DNA of 64,000 bases from Siphlonurus alternatus (Eukaryota > Arthropoda > Insecta > Ephemeroptera > Siphlonuridae). The position numbers and the translations under genes were made by a program. Within the stretch, counting starts at the first letter, position 1. Each line of letters opens with the position of its first letter. The stretch is taken from contig OX463788.1 of the NCBI GenBank assembly GCA_949825025.1, positions 19,533,799 to 19,597,798 on the forward strand. Reading direction: 5' to 3'. The notes under the pieces were generated by a model that saw only the letters and a program-made list of their open reading frames with translations, did no database searches and was not told the DNA's origin. Shown piece after piece: positions 26,195-61,012 of this stretch.

Positions 26195-26294
26195 CCATTT
26201 GGGGTGGTTAAGCGTCAGCACCGAGCCCAATGGGGCCAAGATAAAGGCGCCCACCGCATCTTGTTATAGATTTTACGGCCCAGCGTGTCTCTTA
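26195..26294 (-). mobile_element. LINE 3' fragment, same family as 13255 and 55255
   Basis: The words GTTAAGCGTCAGCACCGAGC and AAGGCGCCCACCGC match the other two loci. The fragment is cut at its right by the TA-flanked element starting at 26297. Confidence 0.5.
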
Positions 26295-26296
26295 TA

Positions 26297-26785
26297 CAGG
26301 GTGTTTGCAAAGTTTCTGACATTTTTAGGCGTCAATAAAAACTACAAAGGCGAACATAAAACATACTTTTTATACATTAAATTGTAGCTTGAATTTCTAT
26401 GATTTCAAAACTTTTTACAGAAATTAAATTGATCTTATGGTTCTCGTCGAGTAAAAATGGGAACGAAAAAAGGGAGCTTTTTCGGGGTTTCCAGCCTCTT
26501 AAATCTTAATTTCCAGCCTTCAGGAAGCCGGCAATCCCTGAACTTTTTTAGGTTAAATCTTCCTGATTCGATTGCTCAGTTTATAATATATATATGGAAT
26601 CACCTGAGGGCCGGCTTCTCTCAGTATTGCATGGCACTGTTGGTGCCGCAGTACTGGTTGAAGTGCAGCTTCAGTTCTCGCCATAAGTCTTGCATCGTAT
26701 GCAGTAAGGCCAGTAGGTAAACGCCCTTATTAATTAAGTTTTCATAGGCCATTTTCAAAATCCCTTGTCCTAGCGCATCCTTTCT

Positions 26786-26818
<33 letters not shown>

Positions 26819-27690
26819 TGGAATTATGTGTTGAACATGGTGCTAAATCAATATGCCAGTCCACATTGTGTTGCATTGAAGCATCTGTGAATCACAACGG
26901 CCAGTCAGTCCCTCAGTCGATCATGATGCGAGAAATTTTGAGCGAGCTCGAGGTGCGCCTCGATCAGTGCTGGGCCACCATGTCACCCATGCGGAGAAGC
27001 AGAGAGAAGTCCTTAACGCTACTGAATCAAAAATTGAGTAATGAAAACGTTAGATTTTATTAAAACAATTTCAAGGGGTATTGTCATACTCATGCTGACG
27101 ACGGTTTTGGAAGTGAAAAATAAGAGTCTGATATCACAAAAAAGATTTCCTTTATGTTCTTATTTTTTCTGGAAGAAAACCATAAGATAAATGTGGACTG
27201 GCGTATTGAGCACCTTGTCCAACAAATAATCCCCCCTACCGCCCCCCTAAAAACAATGAAAAAGGAATGAGATAGGACAAAGAACCTTGAGAATTAAGCT
27301 ATACGGCCTGTGAATTAAAACATAAGACTTATGGCGGGATCTGAAGATTCACATCGACGAACAGTGTCAATACTGAGAGAAGCCCTCAGGTGATTCCATA
27401 TTAAAAACTGAGCCACTGAATTAGGAAAATTAATTTTTAAAATTTTCAGGGATTGCCGGCTTCCTGAAGGCTGGAAATTAAGATTTAAGAGAATGAAAAC
27501 CCCGAAAAAGCCCCCTTTTTTCGTTCCCATTTTTACTGGACAAGAACCATAAGATCAATTTAATTTCCGTAAAAAGTTTTGAAATCATAGAAATTCAAGC
27601 TACAATTTGATGTATAAAAAGTATGTTTTATGTTCCCCTTTGTAGTTTCTATTGACGCCTAAAAATGTCAGAAACTTTATAAACACCCTG
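26297..27690. mobile_element. TA-flanked element with about 330-bp inverted arms (copy E2)
   Basis: It begins CAGGGTGTTTGCAAAGTTTC and ends with the complement CAGGGTGTTTATAAAGTTTC, with TA outside both ends. The arms (about 26297-26632 and 27360-27690) are highly similar, each with a frame reading MGTKKG(S/G)FFGV. The middle holds a poly-T run, a segment at about 26818-27060 with protein-like composition that I cannot name, and repeats of CCAGTCCACATT in opposite orientations. It is probably a Tc1/mariner-type derivative without a working transposase. Confidence 0.78.
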
Positions 27691-27692
27691 TA

Positions 27693-28060
27693 TACTCTCA
27701 CTCAGCTTCGAGCAGAGCTTCTCGGGTCACCTCGCAAATAGCTACAGCTTTTCGGGCAAGTAGAGCCTCTGCGCGGTGGGACACTACATTTCCCACGCCA
27801 TGGCACATTTCCGCGAGCATAATTATTGCTCGGGCACTTGGAGACGGGAATGTTCTTATATAGGCTTCCCAAACGAATGCCCTGGTCGTCCTGTGATCCA
27901 AAAAGAACCACGTACCGGCTACGGGCCAGAAGTCACACTCACAAGGCAACCCCAACCCACATACAAGTCCTTCCTGTCCTCCCTGGTTACGGGGGACTCA
28001 TACTACCGCGAGCCAGGACAAGAGCCTACGCTCATGCTATAATATGGCCGGATGCCACCT
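27693..28060. other. GC-richer segment with overlapping ORFs, unidentified
   Basis: This segment lies directly right of element E2 and left of a TTATT-rich stretch. Both strands have open frames of 70-90 codons; the minus frame includes AIIMLAEMCHGVGNVVSHRA. I do not recognise a family. Since LINE-derived sequence lies on the left of E2, this could be more of the same LINE, split by E2. Confidence 0.3.
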
Positions 28061-28285
28061 ATTTTTATTTATTTATTATTATTATTGACAAATAATAATA
28101 AATATTTTTGTTCTTGACAATTGAACCAAGTTACTCAGTACGTGGAATTATAGCCGTCAGGCTCCTTTCCAAGAGTGTAAAAAAGAAGAAGAGAAGAAGT
28201 TCTTGACATAATTTCAAATTCCAAACTCTTCAAGGTTTTCTTCACAGTCTTTGATTTTCTTGCTCCGAATTTTCCTACACTTGTT

Positions 28286-28658
28286 TTAAGGTAGAGGTAA
28301 TAGGGATCAGCTGACCCAATGCTAAAAAAATCCCATTCATGAAAATTATGAAAAAAAAAAAATGTTCTCCTCAACATCCCCTATATCAGTAGGTAAAATA
28401 TCAGGTATACAAAAACGAGCTAGTTTTCGAGTTATGAATTTTTGAAGTTGAATAATTTAACATGGAGAAATGGAACTTCCATGTTAAATTCGTCAACTTT
28501 AAAAATTAATAACTCGAAAAGTAGCTCGTTTTTGTGTACCTGATATTTTTGCTACTGATAGGGGATGTAGAGGAGAACATTTTAAATTTTTTTCATAATT
28601 TTCATGAATGGGATTTTTTTAGCATTGGGTCAGCTGTTCCGTGTTATCTCTACCTTAA
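28286..28658. mobile_element. TTAA-flanked foldback element, family C, diverged copy
   Basis: TTAA at 28286-28289 and 28655-28658 bounds a 365-bp palindrome with ends GGTAGAGGTAA and TTATCTCTACC. The inner arms share AAAATGTTCTCCTC, CAGGTATACAAAA and the TTTAACATGGAG centre with the copies at 34594 and 48294. Confidence 0.88.
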
Positions 28659-29064
28659 AGAGGTTAAAAAGATAGAAGACCGTTGCGTTTTAAACTCTCC
28701 ATATTACATTCAGGACAGGAAGAAATAGCAGGTGAAAGAAAAACGTCGGCTTTAACATCTGTCAGAAAAAATGTACGCCCCATATTCTTCTGAGTCAGCG
28801 AAGCGATTATTGTATTTTATAAATTATAAAACATACATGCTCCATAAGCTAAATATTATTCATTTAAAGCTTATAATTTAATATACCTTTAATTGTTTAA
28901 ATATTGTTAATATTTATAGATATTGACGATGTTGCATATACAAATTGCTTATATTAATGTAATACTATTTTAAATTGATATAAAATAATAATTTTGATTA
29001 TTATTATTATTAATAGTTCATCCTACATGTATCGGCTTAAAAGTGCAAGTCTAATAAAATAACA

Positions 29065-30830
29065 AATGAAATGTTCATATTCAGATTTTTTGTGATCATG
29101 TAGGATAGAAATTGGCTATATAATATAACCTCACTAATATAAGGTAAATCCACAAACCTGGCATTATTTAATGTCATCACGAAAATTATTGATTCAATTG
29201 ATTCAAATAGAGAATGTATTACTTTAGCATATGACATGAGTTAAGCGTTTGACACAATAAATCATGGACAATTATTAAAAAAATTAGAAGCATATGGCGT
29301 TAGAGGAACTGTACTAAATTGGTTTCATTCATATTTAACGGGTAGATCACAAGTTGCTGAAATAAAGTATTATCATGAGACTGGCATTCGTAGGGTACAA
29401 TCTATAAATAGACCCATAACAAGTGGAGTCCCCCAAGGTTCCATATTAGGTGGTTTTCTATATATTGTTGATACAAATGATATTTTCAACAATTTTACAC
29501 TAGGGCAATTAGATAAATATGCTGATGATACTTCGTATTCTATACCTCTAGCTAAACCGCATGATTTTTCTATTGTACCTCAAATTCAAAATGAAGTACA
29601 TAAAATGGAACATTGGTGTGAGACAAACACCCTTAATTTGAATGTTAAGAAATAAAAAGTTATCATATTTCACAGTCCTAGTATTGAAATGAGTTTTTCT
29701 CCCCTACTTTATTTAAACCATAAGAGCATTAATGTTGTACAGGAGACAACATTTCTTGGGCTAATAATGATGGATACTTTAAATTGGTCTGCACATATTA
29801 ACTCACTTAGCTCTAAACTCAACAAAGCTTGTTTTTTGTTGTTTAAAATGAGGCCAATAATTGATCGGAAATCCCTTTGTTCATTGTATTATGCATATTT
29901 TCAATCGTTATTGTCTTATCATGGTATCATTTTTTGGGGTGCATCACCTCTTTCAAAAAGAGCTTTCATACTCCAAAAACGTGCTATTAGAACAATATGT
30001 TTTAAACCTAGTCAATACTCATGTAGGTCTCTGTTCCCTAGTCTAGATATTTTAACTCTTCCATCACTGTACATCTATGAATGCATAAAATTTATTCGTA
30101 AACACCCTGATCTATTTGCAAAAAACAGTATGAATCATAATTATAATTTGAGGAATAAAAATGATATTTGCATTGATAAACATAAACATTCCTTTGCTGA
30201 TATTGATCCACGCACGAAATGTGCTTTTTTTTTTAATCACTTATATATACCAATGTTTTTGAGATCTAAAGTAGATCAAGGCAATTTCCCGGCAATATTG
30301 AAAAAATTTCTAGTGAAAAAATGTTATTATAATACAATGGATTATCTAAATGATAAATTCACCGAATCAAATTAAAGTGTATACTATATGATTGTATTTA
30401 TGTTATATACTATGTTGTGTTTATGATAATAGTTTTTTTTTTTTTTTTTTGCTTGAGTTTTGTATATCATTTTAATATGTTTAAGATCATTTTTTTTTTA
30501 TAATATTTACATAAATGTTACTTAAAAGGTTAATATTTCTAATTTTATTATTTTTTAATATTGATACAAGTGTTCATTATAATGGAGAATTGTCTTGTTA
30601 TTATAATCATTTATGTTTTGGAGTGATTATTTAGATTCAATTGCAGGGAGTGTTACCATAACATAATTGTTTATAGTGCTTTGATTTGCTTGTATGCAGG
30701 ATTATTTGTTATGTTTTTTTTTATTGACGTGCTTTCAAAGTGTTTGTGATTATTGTTTATGACGTGCTTATATTGTTGTACAATCAAAGAGCAATAAAAT
30801 GATTATGAATTATATAATAATTCTATTATA
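29065..30830 (+). pseudogene. Non-LTR retrotransposon reverse transcriptase, decayed
   Basis: Translation gives reverse transcriptase blocks in order: STNLALFNV, then the catalytic A block reading DMS-stop-AFDTINH, then SGVPQGSILGGFLY, then YADDTSYS (the YxDD box), NTLNLNVKK and TTFLGLIMMDTLNWSAHI. A C-terminal tail runs to 30375 with SLYYAYFQSLLSYHGIIFWG and NYNLRNKNDI. Two in-frame stops, in the A block at about 29240 and after NVKK at about 29654, make it inactive. The 5' part (endonuclease and ORF1) is absent. The 3' UTR ends near 30815 with CAATAAAATGATTATGAA. The tail motifs recall the Jockey/CR1 group, but the clade is uncertain. Confidence 0.9.
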
Positions 30831-31788
30831 ATTTAAAATGCAGTATTCGCTAAACAAGCAAAAGCAGATACTTCCTTTCATTTAGTCTGTCGCATCATAT
30901 AGCATCAATTTCAATTTTTGTTGTTCGTCCAATTCCAGATACATTTATGCATAATATATATATCAAGTAAAAATAAAGCATTATGCATGGGTAAGATACG
31001 TAAAAGGGCAAAATACACAACCAATACACAAACAAATATATCAGTGTAAAAAGTCCTTTTTTTAGTATATATAAAATTATCATATATACTCTGGCAGTTA
31101 CAAAATCCATGGGGTACCTTTTGATGATTGATTATAATTTTAACTTTTTCCACTCTCGAAAAACCCTGTTTGTACTTCCATCAGTACAATGGATATTTAT
31201 TTATTGTATGTATGCGACATTTCGGTCAGAAGTGAACTTTTTTCTCTAAAATTATTTTTAAATTTGTTCAATTTAAAACTGGAATAATTTTTAAATGAGG
31301 ACTTTTGCTTCATAAAACTGAATAAAAATATGATAAGAGAGCTCTACGTTGCTAATTTGTTAATTAAAAAATGCAATATTTTAATAATTAATTAATAAAT
31401 AATAATAATAAATAAATAAATAATGTATTATTTTTATTCATCAGCATGCAACCAGAAAGTATTCGATGAAGAAAGCACTTGCGACTGTGGGAGGAAAAGA
31501 CAATGCTCGATGGTACAGCTAAAGCTAAAATATAATACTATATCACCTTGCATGGATGCATGGGGCCTGATTCGAACGTCAGAGCAACTATATAAAATAG
31601 TTACAGTAGACGTATAGTGGCTGAACACGAAACGAAGTTATCAGATTATATTTATAATATACTACTCAATCGAATTAGAGTAAAAACAGATAGAATACAA
31701 GGTGTGATTCGTCATAATTAATCAAGAGTATACCAATTTCCATCACTTTGCAAGAACCTCTCTAAGCAGCTAAATTTCGTTGTTTCAG
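30831..31788. other. AT-rich stretch upstream of the first visible exon
   Basis: No reading frame or element is recognised. It should be the intron, or the 5' flank, preceding the exon at 31789. Confidence 0.4.
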
Positions 31789-54648
<22,860 letters not shown>

Positions 54649-54660
54649 AATATTATACGC

Positions 54661-54666
54661 AATAAA
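54661..54666 (+). terminator. Polyadenylation signal of the SEA-Frizzled gene
   Basis: AATAAA begins 12 bases after the stop codon and is followed by T-rich sequence. This implies a very short 3' UTR if it is used. Confidence 0.6.
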
Positions 54667-55254
54667 TTGCTTTTATTTATTATTTTTTAAAAAAATCTGT
54701 ATTTTTCATTTACAATCAAAACAAGTCTCTTGTTATTACTATTTTTATTATAATTGAGTATTGACCTCAAAAATTTTTATTGCAGAAATGGAATGGGTGC
54801 AAAGTTATTATACAGTGATTTTTTTCAGATTTTTTTAGAATCCAGAAATTATTTTTAAAAATTATTGAAAGTACAGAGAGAGTGACGCCTCTTGACGCCT
54901 CTCTTAATTAAAGGATAGGATCTAACAGGAGCGTGGTTTCAAACCCGACCTCGGCAAAACTTTTTAGCAACACTTTCTGGCCTCTAAAAAAAAAAAAAAA
55001 AAAAAAAGACTCCCTCTCGACCCTCTATTCATTTTAGCATTAAATTTTTTTGAGATCAATACTCTATTATACAATATGAGTTTTAGGAAAGAAGGTGCCG
55101 TAAAAAAAATATATATAATGTCGTACATGTCACATTTATAATTAAGTTGTCTTAAAATAATCTCAAACGACTATAGTAGCAATAGTAAGTACACAACAAT
55201 GTATTACATAACCCAATATACTATTATTATTATTATTATGGCTTTTTCTTGCTT

Positions 55255-55640
55255 TCTTCTTCATAAGCACTAACACCGGACTCAATCGAGCCAAGGTGCA
55301 AGCGCCCGTACCAAACATTGAGAGGGGATTGCGGCTACACATGCGGGGGTGCTACAAGCTCAAAACCTTGCGCACAATGTTAGCCGTGCCAAGAATAGCA
55401 GCCTTTTGCATGACACGCATGTGGTATTCTTTGAGAGCCAACTTCTCTGTGGCAACTGATCAGTCTTTGGTCACAAGACCGTTACTAGAGATCACAACTG
55501 GAACCACATCAACACTACGGAGCTGGTACATTTCTTTGAGCTCGACAGCAAGTGGCTGGTACTTGCGCTTTTTCTCCGCAACTGTGGTCACAAGATTCTC
55601 GTCCAGCGGGACAGCAATTATTATTAAGTAGCAAGCAATA
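55255..55640 (-). pseudogene. C-terminal fragment of a non-LTR retrotransposon polyprotein
   Basis: The minus frame reads [20 protein letters not shown], then [34 protein letters not shown], a stop, then LALKEYHTRVMQKAAILGTA and NIVRKVLSL and the true stop. The AVPLDxN...AEKKxKY...VIPVVI...LGTANIVRKVL pattern is the conserved C-terminus of LINE polyproteins, probably nuclease-associated. The internal TGA shows decay. The sequence after the stop matches fragments at 13255 and 26195. Confidence 0.8.
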
Positions 55641-56217
55641 TGCAATTTGCATGCATATTACATTCTCAAATACGTCTTATTCTTCTTTACGTTTTTGGAA
55701 ACAAGCCTGCAGATAGGGCTATAAATACGTCGACGTTCGAAGAAACTTGTATCAATTGTATAATTTAACTATTTCTTGGTAGGGTCTTTTAAAGAATAAT
55801 GGATGAACAATGGATAGGATGATTATGGGATGTGGGATGCAAGGTAATGATGAAGGTTGTGCCTATGCCCACCACATGTTACCGTGAAACAAACAAAACC
55901 ACACAAAGAATTGGACGAATTATAGGACATTGGATTGACGATTCGGTGTGGTTGTTTACTTTAATTTGTTTTAACTGTTAACAATAAGTCCACCTGCAGC
56001 AGAAATAGCTATTTAAAAGTTGTGTAAAAAAAAACTTAATTTACTCCAAAAAAGTTTGTGGAAAAAGTTCATGTGAGAAAAATGTACGGACGTTCTATGA
56101 CCTGAGCTTGAAAAAATAAAAGTTTTTTACAGCAGTACAAGTCTTGTGACAGGAACAATTGAGAATGTATTTTATAACCATTGGGTTGCCATGGAGAAAG
56201 AATAACTCGCATCTCAC

Positions 56218-56366
56218 CTGCGTAATGATGAAATTGAAACTGCGGAAATTAAGAATGAGCTTCGGCACACGATGCTGCAAACTGAGTCGAGTGAGTGCCC
56301 TTTGTCTGTACGCCATGTCTTGAAGATGCCGTGCTGGGCATTCAGAGCTAGGATGTTGTAGAGAAC
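56218..56366 (-). CDS. Family-A DNA polymerase exon (POLQ/POLN-like), with apparent 1-base deletion
   Basis: Acceptor TTGCTGTTGCAG, donor GTGAGA. The first frame reads VLYNILALNAQHGIFKTWRT and DKGHS; one frame over, LSLQHRVPKLILNFRSFN continues the family pattern (usual form: ST-x3-L-x2-L-x2-HPLPKLILEYR). The exon is 149 nt long. Restoring one base would make 150 nt with phase 0 at both ends, which supports a single-base loss near 56285-56290. A sequencing error, an old fragment or a pseudogene are all possible. No exon with polymerase motifs A-C follows on the minus strand within this window. Confidence 0.72.
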
Positions 56367-56422
56367 CTGCAACAGCAACCTCTTATTGAACAAACCACAA
56401 CTTTGAGTGCAGGGACACTCAC

Positions 56423-56520
56423 TTGAGCAATTTCTTTCCGAGCGGAGAGGTTGAATTTCCTCCCAGTCAGTCTCCATGCTTCTCTTTCCACCTTGAGCTT
56501 CAGGTCTTTAAGACATTGCA
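56423..56520 (-). CDS. Family-A DNA polymerase exon (POLQ/POLN-like), upstream of the previous
   Basis: After a CTATATAG acceptor the frame reads QCLKDLKLKVEREAWRLTGR and KFNLSARKEIAQ, then donor GTGAGT in phase 0. The helix with L-x2-EA-x3-(A/T)G-x2-FN-(I/L)-x-S-x2-(Q/E)(L/I) is the hallmark opening of the polymerase-A domain of Pol theta, Pol nu and bacterial Pol I. The intron to the next exon is only 56 bases. These DNA-repair polymerases act in the nucleus. The remaining exons are not visible. Confidence 0.72.
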
Positions 56521-57784
56521 CTATATAGCCTCAAAGCTAGTGAGGCTAGTGCTCTCGACAGTCTTGAACACTCAATATAGTTGAACTCTCTAAATAAACT
56601 CAGATATCTCTCTATCTATTGTCTTCACTCTTACAATAGATTTTGGTCTCTCTGAATAATAACTACTTACTTCGTTATTATAGTCTCTCAGCACCTAGCT
56701 ATAAAACATTTATAAGAATAGGTGGAGTGATGAACAGAAACACTTCTTGTTCTTATCGTACTCGACGCATCACTGCTTTATTGAAATTCCTTACTTTACA
56801 GATACATTGGTAAACTGAATACGGTGCCATCTATCATATTATGATGGAATCTCGATCTAATGGATCTTCGATTCTAAGACTGTTTATGAAATATAGTATC
56901 ATGCAATGTTACACCAGATCTTATACATAGCAATATACACACATTTAAATATTTTCTGTTGTATTTTTTACTTCTGTACGATCACGATGGCGTGATATTA
57001 AATTATTAATGATTGTTTAAACTGCAATCATTAATAATACACATACATATTTCAAGTCAAAAAGTAGAAAATTATTCATAGAGTCCATAAGGTAAATGAA
57101 AAATATTGCTGACCAGTCCATTCATGTAAGTGTTCATTCACCCGAAATCATATGACGCCACTAGATTAATTGCATATAAATACCCATACAATATAATTAT
57201 ATAATTCAGATTACAATTAGACAATAACAAAGACCCATTTAAAAAAAAAAAAAAATTGCATACATTCGAGAACATAGAACTTTTTTTATCAGCGTAGTCG
57301 AAACAATTTTGACCTGTCTGACATGAGCAAGCTTTTTAACATGTTTTTTACTTTGGATTTTCAATAATTTAATTAAATGCCTTCCTTATACGTCAGTATT
57401 ATATTTTATATATTGAGAAATTTGAGAATTCAACTAATATAAATTATTAGTTCTGTTTATATTAAAATTAAATACATAGAGTGCTGAAATATTAAGCACA
57501 TATTTTCAGCCTCCTCTTTCATTATTAAAATAAATTAATTACTGGTAAGAGGAAAGCAAATAAATTTAAAGAAAAAATTATAATTTTTAATTACTTTTAC
57601 AAATTTACCACGCAGTGACTTTAAGATTTGGTGGAAGTAATGTAGTAATATAGCTCATGCAAAGTGCTTGTGAACGTGACAGCAAAATGAAACAATGTAT
57701 GTTGTTGCATTGCAAGCTTGCACCTGTTGCAAACGGGTCTTTATTTTGTTTTCTTAAAATTGAGTGACGTCACCAACAGGCTAA
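56521..57784. other. AT-rich non-coding DNA
   Basis: No gene or element is recognised; homopolymer A lies at about 57241-57254. If the polymerase gene continues upstream on the minus strand, this is its intron. Confidence 0.45.
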
Positions 57785-58063
57785 CTAAAGTAGTCGCGAC
57801 GGCTTCCCGCCGGTAACGGGTTGCAGCAAAGTAGGACAAATAAGGCAGACATTGAAATCCTCGTCCGTCGCTGGCTGTACGTCACAGGCTTGCAGGTCAG
57901 CCACCTCCAGTTGCATTTCCATTTGTTTTATTAGCGGAATTTCGAATGATTTTGAATGACCTTTCGTTTTGATTATTTTGTAGAGAGAATCTGCTCTCAA
58001 GGATGATTGAGTTGTTTTGAACGATATACCTCCGCAAGTGGCCTCGCATACATGAGCAGCCAA
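57785..58063 (-). CDS. Unassigned minus-strand ORF, exon candidate
   Basis: An open frame of 92 codons contains ADSLYKIIKTKGHSKSFEIP, LIKQMEMQLEVADLQACDV and TDEDFNVCLICPTLLQPVTG. FEIPLIKQME faintly resembles the (E)MPLIxxLxxME segment that precedes the opening helix in family-A polymerases. It lies 1.3 kb upstream of the polymerase exons on the same strand, so it might be an earlier exon of that gene, but the resemblance is short and the splice sites are not clear. Confidence 0.3.
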   Translation of the reverse strand: MAAHVCEATCGGISFKTTQSSLRADSLYKIIKTKGHSKSFEIPLIKQMEMQLEVADLQACDVQPATDEDFNVCLICPTLLQPVTGGKPSRLL

Positions 58064-58960
58064 CCAGAGCTCTTAATCTTATCTAATACACTTCACCTGT
58101 GAAAGTAACGTAACTGATAACAAAATTACCATCAAATAAAAAATAATCAATATAATTATGACATCTCCATAGTTAATTTTCGGTTGGTAATAAATAATTT
58201 TCGTTTCTCAAATTGATTTAAATTAAGTTATTTAAATAAGAGCACAAAAGCAAGAGGATCGAATGTTATAATAATTATAAATATAATACAGAACAAATTA
58301 AGGAGAAAATCAATGTAAATAAATAAAATAATTGCATTGTTTAAATTTCAGTTTAATTCATATATATAATCAAATAATGTATCTGATTTTAAACATTATT
58401 TCTTATGAATTTGCTTAATTAAGCAAGTTTAATTTAAATTGTGGCGACAGCTAGTGCACATATTTATATAAAATTTTAACAGTAAAAATATCAAGCCAAC
58501 TTAGATTATGGTCGTAGTATTTAGTTTTCAGCGCGCACAGCTTCCTTCCTCCTTTATGCTGGCTCAGTCGCCGTTGCCCCTTGGAGCCACGAAATTGTGG
58601 GCTACATATTTTAATATAAATAATAAACTTATGCAGCATACTATTAATAAAATAAAATATACCACCTGTTCCATATAAAATTTGAGCACCGGCCATATAT
58701 ATTATATTCTCTGAAACTAGCTATCTAGGTAAAGCGAAGAGGTTTAAATTGAAAAAATATACTGCACACCACTAGGGCCTAGGGCCGTCCATCCAGTCAT
58801 CATGATTACAATCAATCAATCTGTAACGTGCGTCCTGACGTAAGATTTTACCCCAAAATGGGAATATATTATACCCTTCGCTGTTCGTTTAGGTTGTCTT
58901 GCCGATAGCAGACTTTATGCATTTAAGGTTGATTATACGTTTTCTGTTTTGGTGCTGGTT
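58064..58960. other. AT-rich stretch with a small GC patch
   Basis: Mostly AT-rich. At about 58530-58600 a minus frame reading PQFRGSKGQRRLSQHKGGRK after a GTAG looks mildly protein-like, but it has no family and no clear donor. Confidence 0.35.
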
Positions 58961-58964
58961 CTGA

Positions 58965-59280
58965 TTATGAGTTGTGGTGTGTTGCGTGCTCAACAAGCAC
59001 ACGGGCGGCACCAACCAAGAAGGCAGGCCCACGGCTGTGTGAGCCATGAACCAGCGAGTGCGCTAGCGAGCGTAGCACAGCGCGGCAGGCGACGGCAGCG
59101 GCGGCAGCAGCAGCGGCGGACAGTTACATAGCCGCTCGGCAAGGCAAGGTCAGACGCTTCCCAACTACCTGCCAGCGAAGCACTCCAGCCAGTGGGAGCG
59201 GCTCAAAACTGCAGTATTTTCTCTAGTTTTCACCTCAAACAATAATAAAGAAGACACCTGCTCGTCGATTTTAATATCTG
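58965..59280 (+). promoter_or_regulatory. Possible 5' leader exon and promoter of a gene to the right
   Basis: A GC-rich, CAG/CGG-rich segment (GGCAGCGGCGGCAGCAGCAG at about 59094) is followed by less biased sequence and then TTAATATCTG before a consensus donor, GTAAGTTT, at 59281. No long frame starts here. The composition change, position and strong donor suggest a non-coding first exon transcribed rightwards; the acceptor would be beyond the window. Confidence 0.4.
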
Positions 59281-59287
59281 GTAAGTT

Positions 59288-61010
59288 TAACCAATATTGT
59301 TACAAATTTTTTAAAAATATATTTTATTTTTTTACTGAGGACTTTAAAATAACGCCCTTTAATTAAACGCATATGTTTATCACGATCAAAATGCCATTTA
59401 AATTTACAGTTGATTAAAATTTATGGAAAAAATATGTGAACATGTGAAATATCTGTTAGTTTTTTATTAATTTTATATAAGTATTGGTCAGTAAAATTAT
59501 GCTACTTTAATTCCATTGGAAAACTACGTTCATTGTAACATAATGTGATTTAATTCCCTTAAATGAGGTTAAATGAAAGGTCACTGTGCAGGTCACCAAT
59601 TTAAACAAGTTAAACTTTAAGAATTCCAAGTAACTTTGTTAAATGGGCTCCTGTATATTATGAAAAGCATTAATCTCGTCCTCTTTACCGACTATACTCG
59701 TATTTAATACTCTGCAGCATTTTTCAGGTTATTTATTAATTGGTGTAAATAATAGATTAAAAAAATGTATTGTGAAATCCTAGAAATGACAATTTATGTT
59801 GTAATGCTCATCATATATGTAAAGTATATATAAATAACTGTAAATAAATATGAACACATGATGCGATGTTATAGTATAATATATTATTAATAAATTCTTA
59901 GTGACGATTAACGTGCTATATAGTCGTGTGACAGCAATGCATGCTCACCGCGCGCTTGCAATAGATATACGAGTTTAATCAAAGTTATTGTGTTATTGAG
60001 AGTGCGTGGGCTAATAGATAAAAATATCTGGCACAGCAGCCTCGCAGATATTGTGTTGATGGAAAAAAGCCTGGTTGGCTCACACATCACACATGCCAGT
60101 AAGCCTGCTCGCATTACCTATATAGCTTCGGCTCGGATTATCAAAGTACACTCGTTGACAAAAAGTAGTGGTGAACTCAGCATGAATATAGTGATACAGT
60201 AATAAAGATAAAAAAAGTTGAAAGTGTTGAAACCATAAACTTTATATATATACAGTACCCAAAGCCGATTTCGGCCCAATGCCGAAAAAAATGCGCAAAA
60301 CTAGTTTGGATCATCGTGGTTTGACCCAAAGCCGAAATTTGAATTCGTTTCGGGTTTGGAGCACTCCGCGATGCACCAAGGCACCAATCTAGTTCTGCGC
60401 ATTTTTTTCGACCTTGCATGTAAAATTGACGATCATGTTTATTGATTTCAATCAACAAGTAACACTTGAATTGACTGAATTGAGATTGAATTTGAATAAG
60501 TTTATTTGTGATTTTTGCATAAATGCCATAAATTGAATATTGCAGCTCTTAATAAATTAAAGTAATTAAACACATTAGGCAAGTAGCATACCGACGACAC
60601 CGACGTTATTATACAGCGCACGTATAATACTATATTATATACATAAATAATAATACTATGCATTATTCTACTATTTTTAATCTGGGTTTTGGTGATCTTT
60701 AATTTAAAATTGGCACGTATATAATAATTAATTACAATAAAATATTTCAATATAACTGCATGCAGTACGTATATAATCTTATGACGACAGACGAAACAAA
60801 TGTTCAAAAAGTACACCATGCATAATAATAATAAAAAAAAACGCATATGCATAGTGCATAGAAACAACTTCCATATTTTTTTGCTACTGAAAAAATAAAA
60901 AGAAGGTATAAAATACTCTTAATTTTTTTTCGTATTACTTGTTTCGGGTACATTTTTTAAAACTCTTGAAAGTACATGGGAGTGTTATTAACATAATATC
61001 ACTTTATTGT
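59288..61010. other. AT-rich DNA containing one small foldback
   Basis: I see no exon. Open frames of 60-120 codons (for example 60502-60867 minus) are AT-driven. The foldback at 60282-60411 is listed separately. Confidence 0.45.
60282..60411. mobile_element. Small foldback element
   Basis: CCGAAAAAAATGCGCAAAAC plus TAGTTTGG at the left faces ACCAATCTAGTTCTGCGCAT plus TTTTTTCG at the right. CCAAAGCCGA occurs just outside and again inside. It has no coding capacity and its class is unknown. Confidence 0.6.
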
Positions 61011-61012
61011 AG

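Noticed and set aside
29037..29237. Minus-strand frame inside the decayed LINE
   Set aside because: A shadow of the reverse transcriptase coding strand.
60502..60867. 121-codon minus frame rich in Ile, Tyr and Cys
   Set aside because: AT-rich composition alone explains it; no domain, splice site or start context.
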